From the NCBI GenBank assembly GCA_903918195.1, contig CAIXDS010000240.1, positions 1 to 58,524 of the forward strand: a DNA stretch of 58,524 nt, read 5' to 3'. Shown one piece after another: positions 56,210 to 58,524 of this stretch (its first letter is position 1; every line of letters starts with the position of its first letter). Origin of the DNA: an uncultured Acetobacteraceae bacterium. GTDB lineage: Bacteria; Pseudomonadota; Alphaproteobacteria; Acetobacterales; Acetobacteraceae. A model generated the notes under the pieces. It was not told the DNA's origin, did not search any database, and worked only from the letters and a program-made list of their open reading frames with translations. The position numbers and the translations under genes were made by a program.

Positions 56210-56250
56210 CGGGTTCAGGGCAGAGCCCTGGTCTTCTTTCTTACTTGATC
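56210..56250 (+). repeat. Copy 2 of the dispersed hairpin repeat
   Basis: CGGGTTCAGGGCAGAGCCCT then GGTCTTCTTTCTTACTTGAT matches the element at 15983-16024. CAGGGC-AGA-GCCCTG is a perfect 6-bp stem. Confidence 0.5.
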
Positions 56251-56303
56251 TTTCTCATTCCGTCCCAGGCCGCGCACAGGTCGCGGCCCGGATCAGGCAT
56301 CCG

Positions 56304-56645
56304 TCAGAAATCGGCATACACCTGGACAGTCTGGCCGCCCTTAACGGCAACGCCGTTCCAGCCGGCGTGAACCGGGGTTTGCCAGGGATTGCCGGTCAGC
56401 GAGGAATTGCCCTCGGGGTGGGGATTGGCGGGCGTCGCCGGGATCGAGCTCAGCACGACGTCGGTGTAGCCCTGGGCACGAAGCTGGTCAGCCAGCTGCG
56501 CCTGGCTCTCCGTCGGGGCGGTGGCGACATGCACGGTGGGAACACGCGAGAAGAAGCCGTCCGCCTGAGCCGCCTGGGTGGCCAGAAGCGGCAGACAGAG
56601 CGCCGTCAGGGTGGCGGCGAGCGACGGAAGCCGATGCAAACGCAT
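56304..56645 (-). CDS. Small secreted protein, paralogue 1
   Basis: 113 residues with a signal peptide (about 1-28, LCLPLLATQAAQA) and a mature part that starts DGFFSRVPTVHVATAPTESQ and ends GWNGVAVKGGQTVQVYADF. The pattern LADQLRAQGYTDV with a GWxGxAxKGG end is reminiscent of small periplasmic PepSY-like proteins, but I do not assign a family. The ATG follows GGAG by seven bases. It is divergent from a truncated LysR copy and shares its 5' half with the gene at 57086. Confidence 0.7.
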   Translation of the reverse strand: MRLHRLPSLAATLTALCLPLLATQAAQADGFFSRVPTVHVATAPTESQAQLADQLRAQGYTDVVLSSIPATPANPHPEGNSSLTGNPWQTPVHAGWNGVAVKGGQTVQVYADF

Positions 56646-56868
56646 GATGTAACTCCTTGTTATGGGTTTTGCAGAGGATCGGGATGGGGCTGTTCCCCCC
56701 CTGTCCCGTCGATAAATGAATCATGTCTATTTCCTTGATAACTGGCGTTTTGTGGCATAGATTAAGAATCTTTCATTCATAATCTGAGGCGCAATGGACC
56801 GGATCGGCAAGATGACCGCCTTCGCCAAGGTGGTGGAGACGGGCAGCTTCGTGGGCGTGGCGCGGCAG
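56496..56868. repeat. Duplicated divergent-promoter block, copy 1
   Basis: This block covers the first 50 codons of the small secreted-protein gene, its promoter gap and the first 25 codons of a LysR gene. It matches 57215-57584 at about 85 percent or better by eye, with an offset of 719 bp on the left side and 716 on the right. Confidence 0.85.
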
Positions 56869-57171
56869 CGGCGAAGACGAACCGAAAACTCAGCCATGCC
56901 GCCCGGCGCTGCCCGCCTCGTTCCCCCGGCTTCCTTCGGCGGCGATCCACGGGTGGATCACTGGCCGGGTGGGGAACGCTGTGGCGGTCATGTCGCGGCG
57001 AGTAGTCGTTTGGCCGTATCTTTAGCGATCGGATCACCCGACCAGCGTCGCCGGTGCCGCGGGGTTCAACCCGAGGCCTGTTTCATTATTGCCCCCCTCC
57101 TCCGCCGTCCTGATTCTTCTGGTATTCGTCCCAGGCCAGTTGCTGGTTCGTCGATCCGCAGGGGTGGGTAA
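56794..57171 (+). pseudogene. Truncated LysR-family regulator stub
   Basis: The first 25 codons (MDRIGKMTAFAKVVETGSFV, then GVARQ) are nearly identical to those of the intact LysR gene at 57510. After position 56868 the sequence diverges into Arg- and Pro-rich nonsense, so the helix-turn-helix is cut off and no effector domain follows. The frame runs on to 57171 by chance. Confidence 0.8.
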
Positions 57172-57364
57172 ACGTGTTGGTGTTGTCGAAGTTGCGCTGG
57201 GAGCAGATATTCTCCTGCGCTTGGCTCTCCGTCGGGGCGGCGGCGATATGCACGGTGGGAACACGTGAGATGAAGCCGTCCGCCTGAGCCGCCTGTATAG
57301 CCAGAAGTGGCAGACAGAGCGCCGTCAGGCCGGCGGCGAGCGACGGAAGCCGATGCAAACGCAT
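57086..57364 (-). CDS. Small secreted protein, paralogue 2 with a different C-terminal half
   Basis: 92 residues. Residues 1-50 (signal peptide and DGFISRVPTVHIAAAPTESQ) match the protein at 56304. After TESQAQ it switches to an unrelated end (ENICSQRNFDNTNTFTHPCG, then STNQQLAWDEYQKNQ and GGGGGQ) with two cysteines. The ATG has an AAGGAGT-type site upstream. It may be a real chimeric gene produced when the block was duplicated onto other sequence, or a fusion with no function. Confidence 0.5.
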   Translation of the reverse strand: MRLHRLPSLAAGLTALCLPLLAIQAAQADGFISRVPTVHIAAAPTESQAQENICSQRNFDNTNTFTHPCGSTNQQLAWDEYQKNQDGGGGGQ

Positions 57365-57584
57365 GATGTAACTCCTTTTTATGGCTCTTGCAGGGGATCG
57401 GGATTGGGCTGTTCCCCTGTCCTCTCGATAAATGGATCAGGTCTATTCCCTTGATAACTGGCGTTTGGCGGCACAGATTAAGAACCATTCATTTATAATC
57501 TGAGGTGCAATGGACCGGATCGGCAAGATGACCGCCTTCGCCAAGGTGGTAGAGACGGGCAGCTTCGTGGGCGCGGCGCGGCAG
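57215..57584. repeat. Duplicated divergent-promoter block, copy 2
   Basis: Partner of 56496-56868. This copy serves the intact LysR gene. The promoter gap is 145 bp here and 148 bp in copy 1. Confidence 0.85.
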
Positions 57585-58415
57585 CTTCGGCTGTCGTCAA
57601 CGATGGTCAGCAAGCATGTCCGGGAACTGGAAGACCGGTTGGGAGTGAAGCTGCTGCACCGGACCACGCGCCGGGTCAGTCTGACCGAAGTCGGGGCGTT
57701 GTTTTACGAGCGCTGCTCGGGGCTGCTGGCGGAACTCGACGACCTGGAAAGCGCTGCAAGCCAGTTGCAGACCACCCCGCGCGGGGTCTTGCGCGTCAGC
57801 GCGCCGCTGGCGTTCGGTTCGCTGCGAATTCCGGCCATGCTGGCTGCCTTCGCCGACTTATACCCCGATGTCACGATTGAACTTATTCTGGCCGACCGCG
57901 CCGTGGACGTGGTGGAGGAAGGCTTCGACCTAGCCGTGGTCGTCGGCGATATTCCGAACTCCAGTTACATGACGCGCCTGCTCGGCCTGGCCCAGGCCAT
58001 CGTCTGTGCGGCTCCCGGCTATCTGGCCAAGCGGGGAATTCCGCAAACGCCGGAAGACCTCTTCACCCATAACTGCCTCACCCACGCCATTCCGGGTGTT
58101 TCCAAAGGTTGGGCATTCGTCGGACCCGATAACAAGCCGTGCCTTGTCAAAATTTCTGGAAATTTTATCACCAACAGTATGATGGCGTTGCTTACTGCTG
58201 CGCTGAATGGGCAGGGTCTTATTTTGACGCCAACTTTCATGGTGGCCGATGCTGTGGAGAGCGGAACGCTGGTGACCATGCTCAGCACCTATACGACCCC
58301 CGAAATTCCCATCCGTCTGGTCTACCCTCCTGGGCGATATCTTTCGGCCAAGGTACGGGCCTTCATCGATTTTCTGGTAACCGGCTCAACCATCCCCTCA
58401 TTTTTCGAGTCGTGA
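57510..58415 (+). CDS. LysR-family transcriptional regulator
   Basis: 301 residues, the standard length. The N-terminal winged helix-turn-helix reads MTAFAKVVETGSFVGAARQL ... MVSKHVRELEDRLGVKLLHR, and the C-terminal substrate-binding domain starts near residue 90 (GVLRVSAPLAFGSLRIPAML). It resembles regulators that control nearby exporters or oxidoreductases. It is divergent from the small secreted-protein gene at 57086 and is the only regulator near the FUSC exporter, which lies 1.5 kb away, so either could be its target. Confidence 0.93.
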   Translation: MDRIGKMTAFAKVVETGSFVGAARQLRLSSTMVSKHVRELEDRLGVKLLHRTTRRVSLTEVGALFYERCSGLLAELDDLESAASQLQTTPRGVLRVSAPLAFGSLRIPAMLAAFADLYPDVTIELILADRAVDVVEEGFDLAVVVGDIPNSSYMTRLLGLAQAIVCAAPGYLAKRGIPQTPEDLFTHNCLTHAIPGVSKGWAFVGPDNKPCLVKISGNFITNSMMALLTAALNGQGLILTPTFMVADAVESGTLVTMLSTYTTPEIPIRLVYPPGRYLSAKVRAFIDFLVTGSTIPSFFES

Positions 58416-58452
58416 TTTCAAGATGTTACGGGCGATCCCGCGGATTGACTGC

Positions 58453-58524
58453 AATGCCACCTTTGATCGTCGTGCTTGCCGCACCCTGGTTTCACGCGGC
58501 ATCCGCGTGCACGGAGGCTGTTGA
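58453..58524 (+). CDS. Possible start of a secreted protein running off the window
   Basis: ATG 58453 opens a frame to the window end reading MPPLIVVLAAPWFHAASACT, which resembles a signal peptide. There is no clear ribosome binding site, and only 24 codons are visible. Confidence 0.2.
   Translation, partial: NATFDRRACRTLVSRGIRVHGGC

Noticed and set aside
1..58524. CRISPR arrays, tRNA or rRNA genes and complete insertion sequences
   Set aside because: No regularly spaced short repeats, cloverleaf or rRNA signatures were seen, and no intact transposase gene was recognised; only the integrase remnant at 5473-5682 points to mobile DNA.

Overview
The window is GC-rich DNA that most resembles an alphaproteobacterium of the Acetobacteraceae (Rhodospirillales). 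The main clues are C-terminal Hint_2-type domains on very large beta-strand-repeat secreted proteins, glycosyltransferases with fused or tandem domains, FixL/FixJ-type signalling and FUSC/DUF1656/HlyD efflux. This assignment comes from protein style, not from a marker gene. I saw no rRNA, tRNA or CRISPR array.

Layout. Positions 2-769 are the 3' end of a large secreted repeat protein. 1499-5472 is a periplasmic solute-binding protein followed by a hybrid histidine kinase, and directly behind it lies the broken C-terminal end of a tyrosine recombinase (5473-5682). 6005-8261 is a MASE1 histidine kinase with an overlapping FixJ-type regulator. 8262-9296 carries no convincing gene but has a paired palindrome. 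9297-13938 is a two-gene RND efflux system whose pump lacks two of the three acidic residues of the metal-pump proton relay. 14127-15913 (minus) is a peptidase/serine hydrolase pair for cell-wall or peptide metabolism, and 16104-17555 is a short-chain fatty acid transporter.

18597-50290 is the most unusual part: a surface-protein and glycan locus. An RTX-like repeat protein (18597) is followed by a GT2-GT4 fusion glycosyltransferase (19936). A Hint-domain secreted protein (23176) is followed by a TPR-GT32 glycosyltransferase (about 24601). A minus-strand block (26437-36161) then encodes an FkbM methyltransferase, a GT92-discoidin fusion, a tandem GT2 enzyme, a GT4, another GT2 and two small stand-alone accessory domains. 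A hybrid kinase (36411) and a LuxR-type regulator (38848, minus) meet stop to stop. After about 1.1 kb of AT-richer, palindrome-rich DNA comes a 3452-residue Hint-domain repeat protein (39932-50290), closed by a perfect 23-bp inverted repeat. I infer that the locus makes, glycosylates and possibly self-processes surface adhesins. No type I exporter is present in the window.

50396-52480 (minus) is a chemoreceptor. 52781-56042 (minus) is a FUSC/DUF1656/HlyD aromatic-acid-type exporter. The last 2.2 kb hold a LysR regulator and two small secreted-protein genes arranged around a duplicated divergent promoter, in which one LysR copy is only a stub.
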